Assembly (NCBI RefSeq): GCF_009762775.1
Contig: NZ_CP046401.1
Coordinates: 2,604,001 to 2,668,000 of the forward strand
From: Maribellus comscasis
GTDB lineage: Bacteria; Bacteroidota; Bacteroidia; Bacteroidales; Prolixibacteraceae
DNA: 64,000 bases
Reading direction: 5' to 3'
Every line of letters starts with the position of its first letter. The stretch's first letter is position 1. The position numbers and the translations under genes were made by a program. Shown piece after piece: positions 45,311 through 54,321 of the stretch. The notes under the pieces are model-generated. The model searched no databases. It was not told where the DNA came from and worked only from the letters and a program-made list of their open reading frames with translations.

Positions 45311-45496
45311 TTACTGTTGAACCTTTATTTCGCTGCTTTCCGTCTGCAAACAAACAATATTGTTCCTCTGCTCCAGTTTGGAATTAATCATTAACATTCC
45401 CGCCACTACCAAGGTAGCAACAAGCGCTATTACAAAATAAGCTTTTGAATCTACATCAAATCCGTCGATAAATTTTTGAATTGAATTGCGTCCCAT
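45311..45496 (-). CDS. Small single-pass membrane protein
   Basis: 61 residues: soluble N-terminus MGRNSIQKFIDGFDVDSKA, one hydrophobic helix AYFVIALVATLVVAGMLMI (about 19-37), short polar tail. The ATG at 45496 has the Shine-Dalgarno-like AGGTGAGG a few bases upstream, unusual for this genome. Its stop adjoins the stop of the convergent oxidoreductase with no spacer. Function unknown; no family recognised. Real gene is likely but not certain. Confidence 0.5.
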   Translation of the reverse strand: MGRNSIQKFIDGFDVDSKAYFVIALVATLVVAGMLMINSKLEQRNNIVCLQTESSEIKVQQ

Positions 45497-45753
45497 CTTC
45501 CCTCACCTTTAAATCATCATCAAATACAAAAATAAAGGAAAATAAACTTTTAACTAGCTAATTTTCATGTCTTTTTGAACAAAAATGTCCCAGAAAGAGA
45601 AAAATGTCAGTTTGAAGTCTAAAATATTTATGGATATCACCGCCTAAGCCGAAGTGGTTTTCTGTGGCGGGCAAAATCATCTGTCCATTTGCTTTCAGTT
45701 TCAATCGTAAAAATACTAAAGAGGCGATACTAATTATTTTTATCTTAAACAAA

Positions 45754-45777
45754 AAGGGTGGCTCAACAGCCACCCTT
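45754..45777. terminator. Bidirectional hairpin terminator
   Basis: Perfect 10-base-pair stem AAGGGTGGCT/AGCCACCCTT with a CAAC loop. T-rich sequence follows in both directions. It lies between the convergent GH95 operon (plus) and HTCS gene (minus). Confidence 0.75.
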
Positions 45778-46460
45778 ATTTTACCCAAACATTAATACAA
45801 TTTTGCATTAATTAATTTTAGTAAATCGGAATAGTAGAAATTATTTTAAAACCTCAATTATTCAGGCAAATAAAATTTACCTTTTTAATACAATTACATT
45901 CGTCTCTTTATGCTAGTTTGTTTTGATTAGCCGAATGACCCTTTATCGAACTTTTCAAAGTGATTGAATGGTAGATTTTCAAATTTTCGATACAAAATTA
46001 AATGTGTGCGTTTACAAAATATAGATGAGAAATTTTGAAAAACCCGATACTTAAAGAACCATTTCTTTTAACCAAATTTGATAATTTTAAAACTCAGATT
46101 AAAACCAAATTTAAAGATTGATTTTATTTCCAATTTTGTGCAAACCCAGTTCGACAACCCTATATCAACATTTTGTCAGTGATTAACCAATCTATTTTGT
46201 AATTAAACTTTGTTATTTGTGAATGACTAATTGCCTAAAGCATGTTTGAAATTTGGACTGTCGTTAACCAATTTTACTGTCAGTAATAACCTGTGTTTTT
46301 CATTTTATCTGCTATCATAATCAAATGTTTTAAAATGTTTTCAATGTCAATTTATGTCAAAAAAAAATAAAACACAAAGATATCTTTATCTTTTTGCAAA
46401 TAAATCAAAAACTAGTTGAAAAAACATTCATAAATAACTGAAAAAGAAATAGTTATGTCT

Positions 46461-46486
46461 ATTCTAATTATTCTAATTATTCTATC
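46461..46486. repeat. Short tandem repeat ATTCTAATT
   Basis: Two full copies of the 9-base unit followed by a partial copy (ATTCTAT), about 50 bases downstream of the HTCS stop on the minus strand. Small length-variable repeat; no function proposed. Confidence 0.6.
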
Positions 46487-46536
46487 TTTTCCAGATTTAT
46501 TTTTAGAAACTACTTTGATTAAACATCATTTCCCCA

Positions 46537-49500
46537 TTATGATAAATTGTCTTTTGTATGAAAATTTTGTGATGAAAATCCGGCAGAATTTTTACCATAT
46601 TTTGAGGGGGAAATACTGAATTCTTTTTTGAACTGAACACTAAAATATTTAGGATCATTAAATCCGGTTTTATATGCAACTTCTGAAACATTTAACTGCC
46701 CCCTTGTCAGGAGTCGCGCAGCCCTTTTCAAACGAAGAATCCGAATAAATTCAAGAGGAGTACTTCCGGTTAAGGCCACAATTTTATTATACAACTGCAT
46801 TCTGCTGATTGCCATTTCCTTGCTAAACTCAGCTACAGTAAACTCCGGATTTCCCATTTGTTCTTCCATGATATCAAAAGCCTTTTTCATAAATTTTTCG
46901 TCGAGGGATGTGATGCTAATATCCTTAGGTTCAATTTCTACCTTTGTATTAAAAACCTTCCGTATGTTTTGTTTCAATTGGACCAGGTTTTCAATTTTTG
47001 CCTTTAAAATATCCAAATTAAAAGGTTTTAAAATGTAATCATCGGCGCCACTCTTTAAGCCCTCCAGTTTTTGTTGTTCCGAGGTTTTGGCCGTTAAAAA
47101 AATAAAAGGAATATGACTGGTAATTTTATCGCTTTTTACTCTTTTACAAAATTCTATGCCATCCATTACCGGCATCATAATATCGCTTAAAATTATATCC
47201 GGAAGTTTAATATTTAACTGCGCCAAAGCGTGTTTTCCATTTTCAGCCTCAACTATTTCGTATTCGTCACTAAGGTTTTCCTTCAGGTATTTCCTCAAAT
47301 CCAGATTATCTTCAACTATTAATATAACAGGATTTTGTTCGGATATGATTTTCTCTCTTCGAAGAACGGGTTCTTTTTGATTAACTGAAAATTTAATTTC
47401 TTCTGTTTTCCCGTAAAAAATATGATTTGAAATGTTCCCGTCATTTTTAATCGGCAATTTCACCGTAAAACTGGTTCCTATACCTTGCGCACTGTCAACT
47501 TTAATTATCCCGTCATGAAGCGTTACATATTCTTTTGTTAATGCCAAACCAATCCCTGACCCCTGACTTCCAAAATTATCCTGATTTTCAGCCTGATAAA
47601 AACGATTAAAGATTTTACCAATGTTGTCGGGGTGAATTCCGATACCATTATCTTTTACTTTTATTATCAGATTTGCTCCTGTTTGAGCCGGCATATCATT
47701 CTGAATCTCCTCCAATTCAAGCTGTACAATAACCAACCCGCTCACATGAGTATATTTAAAAGCATTTGAAAGCAGATTGTAAAGAATTTTCTCGAGTTTC
47801 TCTTTATCAAACATCATGTTAAATTCCCTGAGGTTTGTGACCAGACGAAGTTCAATATTTTTATTTTCACTTAAATCGTTAAACGAAGCAACCACACTGG
47901 AAATAAATTCCACTATATTTCCCCAGGAAGGATTAAACGCGAGCCCCTGATTTTCCATTTTTCGAAAATCAAGCAATTGGTTTATCAACGCCATTAATTT
48001 TTTAGCGTTCTGATAAATATGCTCAAGGTATTTTTCCTCGGGAAGATTTTTAAATTTTGGGAGTAACTTTTCAACCGGAGAAAGAATCAAACTTAACGGG
48101 GTTCTGAACTCATGAGAAATGTTTGTGAAGAATTTTAATTTCATCAAATCAAGTTCGTGTATTCGTTTTGCTTCTTCGCGTTCCATTTCCAATTCAACCT
48201 TAAGCCTTTCCCTGTTCAGAATCATAAATCGTAATCCCAAAAGCAAAAGAAGGAACAGGACAGCGTATCCGAGCAAAGCATACCAGGTTTTCCAGAACGG
48301 AGGCAAAACTTTAATATTCAAAGAAATACCCTCCTCATTCCAGGTACCATCTTCGTTAGATCCTTTAACACGCAAAATATAGTCGCCATTGTTCAAATTC
48401 GTAAATGTTGCAAAGTTGGCCGTGCCATCTGTTTCAAACCAGTTTTCATTAAATCCCTCCAGCTGGTAACGGTATTTATTTTTTTCCGGATGAATGTAAG
48501 TTAACGCTGCAAATTCAATTGTGAACAGGTTCTCGGAATATTTTAATACAATTTCGTCAACGGCGTCAACCGGGCTGGGAAGAATAACCCGGTTGTCAAA
48601 TACCTCTCCCGGACTTACCGGATTATTAAATATCTTCAGGTTGGTAAAAACCAATTTAGGAGTTGAAAGGTCTGGTTTTATTTCGTTTGGCTTAAAAATA
48701 TTTATTCCGTTTACCCCGGCAAAAATCAATTCACCATCGTTTGTTTTTAATGAGGCGTGCTCAGAGAATTCACGCCCCTGCAATCCATCTGTTTCATCAA
48801 AATTCATAATCTCTGTAGTAAAAGTCGAGTCGTTTATGACATTTGAAAATGAGATTCTTGAAATTCCGGCAGAACTGCTCACCCACAAATTTCCCTGGTC
48901 ATCCTCTAATATCCTCTTTACCGATTTGGGCAACAAGTTCTTGAATTGGTTGAGCAAAAGATAATGGTTGGATTCAGGATCAAACTTTATCAATCCTTGT
49001 TCGCTGCATAGCCAGTGCCAACCGCGGCTGTCCTCAAAACTCGAAATAACGGGGCCGAAGTTTATTGGTATTTTATCAGAAAAACTATTAAAATAAACAT
49101 CAATATTCTTTTCGAAAGGATTGTATATCGACAAACCATCTGAGGTTGAAATCCAAAGTCTTTTTTGGTGGTCGCTTGCAATATGATTTACATAATTGCC
49201 GGAAAGGTTTGAATTCTCAGAATCATAGCGAACAAAAGAATCGTTTCCGGGATCGTAAAGATTTAAGCCCCCCCCAAGTGTACCTATCCAAATATTCTGG
49301 TTGCTGTCTTCCGTAACATACCATATCCGGTCATCGGAAATACTGGTTGAGTCACTTACACTGTGTTTATATATGGTAAACTCACCTGTTTTCGGATTGT
49401 ATTTGTTCAATCCGCCATAATAAGTACCAATCCACATATTTTTCGTATGATCTTCAAACAGAGAAACAACTACATTGCTGGTTAATCCGTTAATACCTGT

Positions 49501-50724
49501 ATTTTCAACCGTTATAAATTGAAACTTTCCCGTCTTTCTGTCAAGTACATTGATCCCTGCTCCATTGGTTCCAATCCAAATATCCCCATTCGAACGTTCG
49601 ATACAACAATTGATATCATTTAAATTCAAAGAATTCTTATTATCCGGATCGTTTTGAATTAGGCGAAATTTCTTTGAACTTTGTTTATAATAATCGAGCC
49701 CTTTTTTATAAGTCCCTACCCAAACAATATTGTCATTGTCAATATACAAACTGTGCAATCCATTTGTGGAAATATTCTTTGTGTCTCCTGTTTTAAACAA
49801 AATGTTTTGAATGGAATCTTCCCCTTTATCGTAAAGGTATAAACCTGCGCCATCTGTTGCAATCCATACAATTCCGTTCTCATCTTCCTGAATTCCTGAA
49901 ATAACTTTACTCCCAATCTGTTTAAAAAGTTTTTCATTTAGCTCCGAATGCCACTGGTCGTTCACCAAGTCGTAGACGTACATCCCGGCCTGGCCTCCAA
50001 TCCACAGCAAGTTATTGCTGTCAATAAATAATCTATGCAGACCCCGCACATATTTCCCTTTGTACAACTGGGGCAATGGGATCGATTTATAATTCCCACT
50101 GGCGGGATTGTATTCAATCAATTCTGTTGTAAAAGTACCTATCCACATTTTTCCTGTACGATCTTCTGCAAAAGAAATTACATTATTTACATCGGCACTA
50201 AACAAAGAAGAATCGATTAAATGATGCTCGAAGTTACCCTTCCTGTAAACAAAAAAACCTTCATGTGTACCGATATACATATCTCCGTTTTTGGCGGCGA
50301 AGATGCTCTCGATGTTATTTACATCATTACATCCAAACGCATTATAGTCAAAAAGAGAAACCCGCTTAAATGAACGGGAATGCAAATTTTTTATGTTGAG
50401 TCCAAATGTTGTCCCAACCCAAAGATTGGACTCGCTGTCTTCAGCGACGACAGAAATAAAATTATTGGACAAACTGGCGGAATCTTCCGCGTTGGCTTCA
50501 AAATTTGTAATTTGATATCCGTCAAAACGATTTAGGCCTCTACTCGTTCCAATCCACATTAAACCTTCAGAATCTCTGTGAAGTGAAGTTACCCAATTGG
50601 AAGTCATTCCGTCAGACACGCCAATATTCGAGAAATTTGCCGGAATATTTTGAGCATAAAGTTGAAAGGCTGACCCAAAAATAAAAAGTGCCGGATAAAA
50701 TATGTGCAGAATTTTTTTTAACAT
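46537..50724 (-). CDS. Hybrid two-component system sensor/regulator (HTCS) of the mannan PUL
   Basis: 1395 residues in one polypeptide. Signal peptide or anchor 1-25; about 30-730 is two beta-propellers of repeated units (GLMWIGTSRGLNRF, NLWVGTTFGL, IWIGTLGGGLN); Y_Y_Y domain about 740-805; membrane helix about 811-835; histidine kinase core with H871 in TNISHEFRTPLSLILSP; HATPase with LSNAFKYT, DNGIGIHP, GSGIGLALTKEY; receiver domain with phosphoacceptor D1181 in ILSDIMMPVMDG; C-terminal AraC-type DNA-binding domain (about 1290-1390). HTCS proteins sense oligosaccharides in the periplasm and switch on adjacent sus genes. It is divergent from susC (gap 50725-51060), which contains spaced direct repeats suited to its DNA-binding domain. 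Confidence 0.92.
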   Translation of the reverse strand: MLKKILHIFYPALFIFGSAFQLYAQNIPANFSNIGVSDGMTSNWVTSLHRDSEGLMWIGTSRGLNRFDGYQITNFEANAEDSASLSNNFISVVAEDSESNLWVGTTFGLNIKNLHSRSFKRVSLFDYNAFGCNDVNNIESIFAAKNGDMYIGTHEGFFVYRKGNFEHHLIDSSLFSADVNNVISFAEDRTGKMWIGTFTTELIEYNPASGNYKSIPLPQLYKGKYVRGLHRLFIDSNNLLWIGGQAGMYVYDLVNDQWHSELNEKLFKQIGSKVISGIQEDENGIVWIATDGAGLYLYDKGEDSIQNILFKTGDTKNISTNGLHSLYIDNDNIVWVGTYKKGLDYYKQSSKKFRLIQNDPDNKNSLNLNDINCCIERSNGDIWIGTNGAGINVLDRKTGKFQFITVENTGINGLTSNVVVSLFEDHTKNMWIGTYYGGLNKYNPKTGEFTIYKHSVSDSTSISDDRIWYVTEDSNQNIWIGTLGGGLNLYDPGNDSFVRYDSENSNLSGNYVNHIASDHQKRLWISTSDGLSIYNPFEKNIDVYFNSFSDKIPINFGPVISSFEDSRGWHWLCSEQGLIKFDPESNHYLLLNQFKNLLPKSVKRILEDDQGNLWVSSSAGISRISFSNVINDSTFTTEIMNFDETDGLQGREFSEHASLKTNDGELIFAGVNGINIFKPNEIKPDLSTPKLVFTNLKIFNNPVSPGEVFDNRVILPSPVDAVDEIVLKYSENLFTIEFAALTYIHPEKNKYRYQLEGFNENWFETDGTANFATFTNLNNGDYILRVKGSNEDGTWNEEGISLNIKVLPPFWKTWYALLGYAVLFLLLLLGLRFMILNRERLKVELEMEREEAKRIHELDLMKLKFFTNISHEFRTPLSLILSPVEKLLPKFKNLPEEKYLEHIYQNAKKLMALINQLLDFRKMENQGLAFNPSWGNIVEFISSVVASFNDLSENKNIELRLVTNLREFNMMFDKEKLEKILYNLLSNAFKYTHVSGLVIVQLELEEIQNDMPAQTGANLIIKVKDNGIGIHPDNIGKIFNRFYQAENQDNFGSQGSGIGLALTKEYVTLHDGIIKVDSAQGIGTSFTVKLPIKNDGNISNHIFYGKTEEIKFSVNQKEPVLRREKIISEQNPVILIVEDNLDLRKYLKENLSDEYEIVEAENGKHALAQLNIKLPDIILSDIMMPVMDGIEFCKRVKSDKITSHIPFIFLTAKTSEQQKLEGLKSGADDYILKPFNLDILKAKIENLVQLKQNIRKVFNTKVEIEPKDISITSLDEKFMKKAFDIMEEQMGNPEFTVAEFSKEMAISRMQLYNKIVALTGSTPLEFIRILRLKRAARLLTRGQLNVSEVAYKTGFNDPKYFSVQFKKEFSISPSKYGKNSAGFSSQNFHTKDNLS

Positions 50725-50803
50725 CTTCTTTTAACGCCTGTTGTTCACCTGTTCCAAATAAAAACCTTGAAATATAGTTACTTCCCCTCTTTCTGATAAA
50801 TAA

Positions 50804-50877
50804 TTTTACAAATCATGTATATTTTTTTTACAAATCTCACCCCTGATAATTTCGTCTCTATCTTATTTGCTTACAAA
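50804..50877. promoter_or_regulatory. Spaced direct repeats, candidate HTCS binding sites
   Basis: TTTTACAAATC occurs at 50804-50814 and 50826-50836, 22 bases apart (two helical turns). A further TTACAAA lies at 50871-50877, about 43 bases on (two more half-steps of 21.5). AraC-type regulators often bind direct repeats on one face of the helix. The region lies in the divergent HTCS/susC gap, upstream of the -7 box at 50907. Confidence 0.5.
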
Positions 50878-50906
50878 CCACTCCCATTCTAATTTGCATT
50901 TCGCCC

Positions 50907-50914
50907 TACTTTTG
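50907..50914 (+). promoter_or_regulatory. -7 box upstream of the susC operon
   Basis: TACTTTTG matches TAnnTTTG exactly, 27 bases before the micro-ORF at 50934 and 154 bases before susC. No well-spaced TTTG was found upstream, in keeping with an activator-dependent promoter. Confidence 0.4.
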
Positions 50915-50933
50915 TCTCGTTAAATTAACTATA

Positions 50934-51032
50934 ATGGCTAAAAAACACCATCGCAAAATCTATCTCTTGCTCGAGATTATTATGTATCTCCTGATCATCT
51001 CGTTTATCATTATTCTTATACAAATTATTTAA
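50934..51032 (+). CDS. Micro-ORF, 32-residue single-pass membrane peptide
   Basis: ATG at 50934, stop TAA at 51030-51032. The peptide has a basic N-terminus (MAKKHHRK) and one hydrophobic helix (IYLLLEIIMYLLIISFIIILIQII). It follows the -7 box and ends 28 bases before the susC ATG. No family recognised and no Shine-Dalgarno sequence; A/T-rich leader before ATG as for its neighbours. Could be a genuine small protein or a leader ORF that tunes susC expression. Confidence 0.45.
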   Translation: MAKKHHRKIYLLLEIIMYLLIISFIIILIQII

Positions 51033-51060
51033 AACTATCATACAATAACTAAAACTCTTT

Positions 51061-54000
51061 ATGAAAAAAAAAGTAATTCTGATTCTATTGTTATTCTCGA
51101 TAAGCAGCAGTCTTTTTGCGCAAAAGAGGGTAACAGGGATAGTGAAAGATGCACAGACATCTGACCCTATACCGGGAGTAAATGTGAGTTTAAAAGGAAC
51201 AACCGTTGGAACAGTTACTGATTTTGAAGGGAATTATGCTATCTCGGCTCCCTCCGACGAAACAGTGCTGGTCTTTTCGTTTATAGGCTACAAAACTCAG
51301 GAAGTGACGGTTGACTCGCAATCCGAAATCAATGTACAGCTTGAAATCGAAACGCAGGGGCTCGACGAGGTGGTTGTTGTTGGTTACGGTACGATGAAAA
51401 AATCGGACGTAACCGGCTCTGTTGTTTCTGTTTCCGAAGATAAACTTAAAGGTTCTGTGGTTGCCAACCTCGATCAAGCCCTGCAAGGGCGTGCGGCCGG
51501 GATCACCGCCGTTCAAACTTCGGGACAACCGGGTTCATCTGTATCAATCCGTGTTCGCGGGCAGGGTACTTTAAGAGCCGATGCTTCCGAACCACTGTAT
51601 GTAGTGGATGGTGTACCTATTCAAAATGTTAGTCAAAGCGGACATTCTGTCGGATTGGGAGATGCTATGGGAAATGGTAGTGTTTCTACTTTTTCAGGGC
51701 TATCGGTTTTAAACCCTTCTGACATTCTTTCTGTAGAAATTTTGAAAGATGCTTCTGCAACAGCCATTTATGGTTCCCGCGGTGCCAATGGAGTAGTACT
51801 TATTACTACTAAAAAGGGAAGAACAGGAGAAGCAAAATTTACCTACGAAGGTTATTACGGTGTTCAGGAGCAAGTAAAACGAATTGATGTAATGAATTTA
51901 CGTGAATTTGCTGAATACAGTAACGACTGGGCCGCCGAAACCAACGGACGTGACCCCCGGGTTGAATTACAGGATCCTTCAATACTTGGTGAAGGAACCA
52001 ACTGGCAGGATGCTGTTTTCCGTGTAGCGCCAATGCAGAGTAATCAAATAAGCGCCATGGGGGGAACTGATGTTGTCAAATATTTTATTTCCGGAAGCTA
52101 TTACACTCAGGAAGGTACCGTAATCGGATCTGATTTTGAACGTTTTTCAAGTCGCGTAAATCTCGACGCACAATTAAAATCCTGGTTCAAAATGGGAACC
52201 AATCTCATGTTCACAAAAACAAAAGAAAATATTGGGTTGAATAACAGTACCGAGGGAATTATTAGCGTCGCGCTTAATTCTTCACCTGATATTCCGATTT
52301 ATAATACCGACGGTTCATGGTCTGGCGACCAGAGAGAAGGTTCACCGGGAAGAGTAAATCCGATTGCTAAAGCACTGGATGAAGAAAATACACTCAAAAG
52401 AACAAGTATTGTTGGAACGCTTTACAGCGACATCAACTTTACAAAAGATTTAACGTTAAGGACAGAACTTGGCGTTGATATCGGAAATTCAAACGCTTAC
52501 CATTTTCTACCAACATACGAATACGGTACAATCGTAAATTCTACCAACTCATCCAGCATTCAGTATAACCAGAATTTCTTCTGGCAGTTAAAAAACTATC
52601 TCACCTACAATAAAACTTTTGGCGTTCATAATGTAACTGCCATGGTTGGTCAGGAAGTTTCGGAGTGGACATATGAAAATTTGCGAGGTGCCAGCACTGG
52701 CCTCTCCAGTAACGATATTCATCTGCCAAGTTTAGGAGATCCAACAACTATGACCATAGGATCGGGAAAAGGAAGTGGTTCAATGGCATCAGCCTTTACA
52801 CGTGCCAATTATTCCTATGATGAAAAATATTTGCTAACCTATACTTTCCGCTATGACGGTTCCTCCAACTTTGGCCCGGAAAACCGCTGGGCACCTTTCC
52901 ATGCATTTGCAGCATCGTGGAGAATAAACAACGAATCGTTTATGGAAAGCCTTGAAGGAAAAGTAAGTAACTTTAAAATTCGTGCAGGTTGGGGACAAAC
53001 GGGTAACGCAAACATTGGCGGATACCGCTGGGGGGCCTCTATAAATAAGATGCCAACCGGACTTGGCCAGGGATTTCGCCAGAGTAACATTGCCAACCCC
53101 TTTATTACATGGGAAAAACAGGAACAATACAATTTAGGGATTGACCTGGGTTTATTCGACAACCGCATTGAAATGGTGATTGACCTGTACGATAAAACGT
53201 CAACTGCGATGTTGATGGATATGCAATTGCCTTCTTATATGGGAACACGGGGAAATGCTTCCATCCGTCTGAATCCTCCGATGGGTAATTTTGGGGAGAT
53301 TGAAAACAAAGGGGTAGAATTTACATTGAATACCCGTCCTTTTGTCGGGGAATTTAAATGGGAAAGCGAACTCTCTCTTACCAGAAATAAAAATAAACTG
53401 CTTGGACTTGACGGAACTCCTGCTGCTCATATCGAAGGATATGGTCAGTGGACTGATCTCGTAAGTCTTACAGAAATTGGAGAATCACTTTATAATTTCT
53501 ATGGCTACAAAGTTGCCGGCATTTACCAAAACAAAGAAGACATTATGAATAGCCCGAAAACAAAGGCATATCCTGATGATGGCAACTTTAACCGTTCAAA
53601 TACAGTTTGGCCCGGAGACATAAAATATGAAGACCTTTCCGGTCCGGATGGCGTTCCTGATGGAGTGATTGATGAATACGACCGCACTAATATTGGCTCG
53701 CCGCTACCAAAATTTACTTTTGGTTTTAACAATACATTTAGCTATAAAAATTTCGAGTTAAATGTATTTATTAATGGTTCTTACGGAAACAAAATTTTAA
53801 ATTATGTAGGAAGAAGTTTAATCAGCATGGAAAGCATGTGGAACAATCAGCTTTCTGACGCTGTTAACCGGGCTAAACTTGAAGCCGTTAATCCGGACAA
53901 ACAATATCCTTCCGTAAATTCAACAGGCTCCACTGTAAACGACTGGTACGAGGATATTGACAATATACAGGTGAAAAACCCGGATACAGATATCCCCAGA

Positions 54001-54303
54001 GCAATCGCCGGAGATCCAAATGATAATAACCGTGTCTCCGACCGGTTTATCGAAGACGGTTCATACCTCCGTTTCAAAAACATAACGCTTTCGTACTATG
54101 TTCCCAAAAAACTACTTCAAGATTTATCAATCGATAATTTGAGAGTTTATTCCAACATTCAAAATATGTGGACGATTACGAAATATACCGGTTTTGACCC
54201 GGAAGTAGGCGCCAGTCAAACAAACGATAATGTGAGCGGATTGGACAACGGCCGTTATCCGTCGCCAAGAATTTACACATTTGGTTTAAGTATAACCTTT
54301 TAA
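51061..54303 (+). CDS. SusC/RagA-family TonB-dependent outer-membrane transporter
   Basis: 1080 residues. Signal peptide (1-21, ending LFAQ); carboxypeptidase-regulatory-like domain (about 24-105, RVTGIVKDAQ ... VTDFEGNYAI); TonB-type contact and plug (LDEVVVVGYGTMKKSDVTG, VRGQGTLRAD, YVVDGVPIQ, ILKDASATAIYGSRGANGV), then a 22-stranded barrel ending FGLSITF. There is no STN domain, so it is not a signal transducer. It pairs with SusD (18 bases downstream) to import oligosaccharides. Expression is predicted to depend on the divergent HTCS. Substrate from context: mannan. Confidence 0.95.
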   Translation: MKKKVILILLLFSISSSLFAQKRVTGIVKDAQTSDPIPGVNVSLKGTTVGTVTDFEGNYAISAPSDETVLVFSFIGYKTQEVTVDSQSEINVQLEIETQGLDEVVVVGYGTMKKSDVTGSVVSVSEDKLKGSVVANLDQALQGRAAGITAVQTSGQPGSSVSIRVRGQGTLRADASEPLYVVDGVPIQNVSQSGHSVGLGDAMGNGSVSTFSGLSVLNPSDILSVEILKDASATAIYGSRGANGVVLITTKKGRTGEAKFTYEGYYGVQEQVKRIDVMNLREFAEYSNDWAAETNGRDPRVELQDPSILGEGTNWQDAVFRVAPMQSNQISAMGGTDVVKYFISGSYYTQEGTVIGSDFERFSSRVNLDAQLKSWFKMGTNLMFTKTKENIGLNNSTEGIISVALNSSPDIPIYNTDGSWSGDQREGSPGRVNPIAKALDEENTLKRTSIVGTLYSDINFTKDLTLRTELGVDIGNSNAYHFLPTYEYGTIVNSTNSSSIQYNQNFFWQLKNYLTYNKTFGVHNVTAMVGQEVSEWTYENLRGASTGLSSNDIHLPSLGDPTTMTIGSGKGSGSMASAFTRANYSYDEKYLLTYTFRYDGSSNFGPENRWAPFHAFAASWRINNESFMESLEGKVSNFKIRAGWGQTGNANIGGYRWGASINKMPTGLGQGFRQSNIANPFITWEKQEQYNLGIDLGLFDNRIEMVIDLYDKTSTAMLMDMQLPSYMGTRGNASIRLNPPMGNFGEIENKGVEFTLNTRPFVGEFKWESELSLTRNKNKLLGLDGTPAAHIEGYGQWTDLVSLTEIGESLYNFYGYKVAGIYQNKEDIMNSPKTKAYPDDGNFNRSNTVWPGDIKYEDLSGPDGVPDGVIDEYDRTNIGSPLPKFTFGFNNTFSYKNFELNVFINGSYGNKILNYVGRSLISMESMWNNQLSDAVNRAKLEAVNPDKQYPSVNSTGSTVNDWYEDIDNIQVKNPDTDIPRAIAGDPNDNNRVSDRFIEDGSYLRFKNITLSYYVPKKLLQDLSIDNLRVYSNIQNMWTITKYTGFDPEVGASQTNDNVSGLDNGRYPSPRIYTFGLSITF

Positions 54304-54321
54304 TCCTGAAAATCAGATATT

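Larger units (their letters stand above)
45497..46536. other. 1.0 kb non-coding interval before the HTCS gene end
   Basis: AT-rich with no supported ORF. It holds a strong hairpin at 45754-45777, two copies of AACCAAATTT spaced 33 bases (46070 and 46103) and a tandem ATTCTAATT repeat at 46461-46478. No RNA gene was recognised. Confidence 0.5.

Noticed and set aside
45558..45788. A 76-residue minus-strand ORF
   Set aside because: It runs through the hairpin at 45754-45777, has no recognisable features and its start region is poor.
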